From: Pseudomonadota bacterium
Lineage (GTDB): Bacteria > Pseudomonadota > Gammaproteobacteria > Burkholderiales > Ferrovaceae
NCBI GenBank assembly: GCA_021828575.1
Contig: JAJZEL010000213.1
Span: forward strand, 1 to 5,665
DNA length: 5,665 bases
Direction: 5' to 3'
The translations under genes and the position numbers were made by a program. Positions within the stretch are counted from its first letter, which is position 1, and each line of letters begins with the position of its first letter. Below, one piece after another: positions 4,936 to 5,665 of this stretch. The notes beneath the pieces are model-generated. The model searched no databases and was not told the origin of the DNA. It saw only the letters and a list, made by a program, of their open reading frames with translations.

Positions 4936-5665
4936 GCGGTTCTGCCCCTCTCTCCCCTGAAAAATCTCCCCATCGGGCCTGTAATACCGAGATCAGGGCA
5001 AGCGCGGCCGTTTCCGTGCGAAGCACACGAGGGCCCAACCGGATGGACTGGAATCCGGCTTTTTCAGCCCACCTGCATTCCTCCTGGCTCCACCCTCCTT
5101 CTGGGCCCACCATGATGGCCACGGAACAGGATGGCCTTGCCAAGCCTGTCAGCGAGATGTTGCCATCAGGTGAAAGAAGCAGTTTCGTGACGCCTTCGGG
5201 CAATGCTGCATTCCAGCGTTCCAGATCCCATACGGAATCCACTTGTGGAACGCGGTTCCGGCCGGACTGTTCACATGCTGATTGCACCACCTTGAGCCAG
5301 TGCTGCTCCCGCTTTTGCCCTCGTTCCGTGGTCAGCCTGACCACGCTGCGCCGGGCATTGAGCGGTGTACAACGACTTACCCCCAGTTCCACGGCCTTTT
5401 GCAACACCCAGTCCATTTTCTCTGTGGCACAGAGCGCTTGCCCCAACCAGATGTTCAGTGGCGACTCCACTTCGCGATCCAGGTGCCCATGAACCTTGAC
5501 CCTGACCTCACCTGATGACACGGATTCGATATGCGCCGTGTACTCGCCTCCCAGACCGTCGAATAAAATTAGCGCATCCCCTGCTTCCAGGCGCAGTACC
5601 TTGACCGCGTGTCGGGCCAGCGCTTCGGACAGGACAAAGTGATCGCCAGATTGCAACGGATGCGA
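4931..5665 (-). CDS. rsmE: 16S rRNA m3U1498 methyltransferase (5' end outside window)
   Basis: A SPOUT-class, AdoMet-dependent enzyme that methylates N3 of U1498 in 16S rRNA of the 30S subunit. The frame is open to the right edge, giving 244 visible residues. I treat the gene as partial: the codons before the possible TTG start at 5656 read S-H-P, and SHPLQSGDHF continues the family's N-terminal YHPEPL pattern, so probably only a few residues are missing. Visible are the N-terminal RNA-binding PUA-like part (HAVKVLRLEAGDALILFDG), then EKMDWVLQKAVELGVS and ACEQSGRNRVP, and the knotted C-terminal AdoMet site with VGPEGGWSQEE (about 5080-5115) and LGPRVLRTETAAL (about 5005-5042). The match to E. 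coli RsmE (243 residues) is clear throughout. It is the first visible gene of a minus-strand operon, ending 8 bases before argA; its promoter lies outside the window. Confidence 0.95.
   Translation of the reverse strand, partial: SHPLQSGDHFVLSEALARHAVKVLRLEAGDALILFDGLGGEYTAHIESVSSGEVRVKVHGHLDREVESPLNIWLGQALCATEKMDWVLQKAVELGVSRCTPLNARRSVVRLTTERGQKREQHWLKVVQSACEQSGRNRVPQVDSVWDLERWNAALPEGVTKLLLSPDGNISLTGLARPSCSVAIMVGPEGGWSQEECRWAEKAGFQSIRLGPRVLRTETAALALISVLQARWGDFSGERGAEPL

Noticed and set aside
4482..5492. 336-codon open frame on the plus strand opposite argA and rsmE
   Set aside because: It spans the junction of two well-identified minus-strand genes and encodes a low-complexity His/Arg/Ser-rich peptide without motifs. 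It is a shadow frame.
1..5665. Mobile element, CRISPR array, toxin-antitoxin, defence island or RNA gene
   Set aside because: No transposase or integrase, no regularly spaced repeats and no tRNA-like or rRNA-like segment seen; intergenic space is short except the 225-base ilvA-rpiA region, and all genes belong to known housekeeping families.

Overview
This window carries ordinary chromosomal housekeeping genes, most likely from a proteobacterium of the beta or gamma group. The protein sequences of IlvA (long form with two ACT-like domains), RpiA (219 residues), ArgA (classical fused kinase-like plus GNAT form), YggX and RsmE all resemble their Escherichia coli counterparts closely over full length. 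YggX and the classical ArgA are characteristic of beta- and gammaproteobacteria. The DNA is moderately GC-rich by eye. A betaproteobacterium is my best guess from gene content and order, but the window does not prove it.

Layout, left to right: (1) positions 1-156, the C-terminal end of an aldehyde dehydrogenase on the plus strand; (2) 162-1679, ilvA (threonine ammonia-lyase) on the minus strand, meeting the dehydrogenase tail to tail with only 5 bases between the stops; (3) 1680-1904, a 225-base divergent intergenic region with a good candidate promoter for rpiA, a short inverted repeat just upstream of ilvA and a weak hairpin followed by a T run; (4) 1905-3299, an apparent two-gene operon rpiA-phoU on the plus strand; (5) 3310-5665, an apparent three-gene operon on the minus strand, rsmE-argA-yggX in transcription order. 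It meets phoU tail to tail with 10 bases between the stops, and rsmE runs off the right edge.

The genes do not form one pathway. IlvA commits threonine to isoleucine synthesis, ArgA commits glutamate to arginine synthesis, RpiA serves the pentose phosphate pathway, PhoU is a phosphate-signalling regulator found here without pst transporter genes, RsmE methylates 16S rRNA, and YggX is linked to iron handling and oxidative-damage protection. All complete genes look intact, with key motifs present.

I found no mobile element, CRISPR array, RNA gene, toxin-antitoxin pair or defence system, and no convincing undescribed system. The points worth a second look are small: a TATAAT box that overlaps the rsmE stop codon and sits 7 bases before the argA start (possible leaderless argA transcript), the ilvA leader with an inverted repeat and a small overlapping upstream ORF, the PhoU gene lacking its usual neighbours, and two very tight convergent junctions without visible intrinsic terminators.
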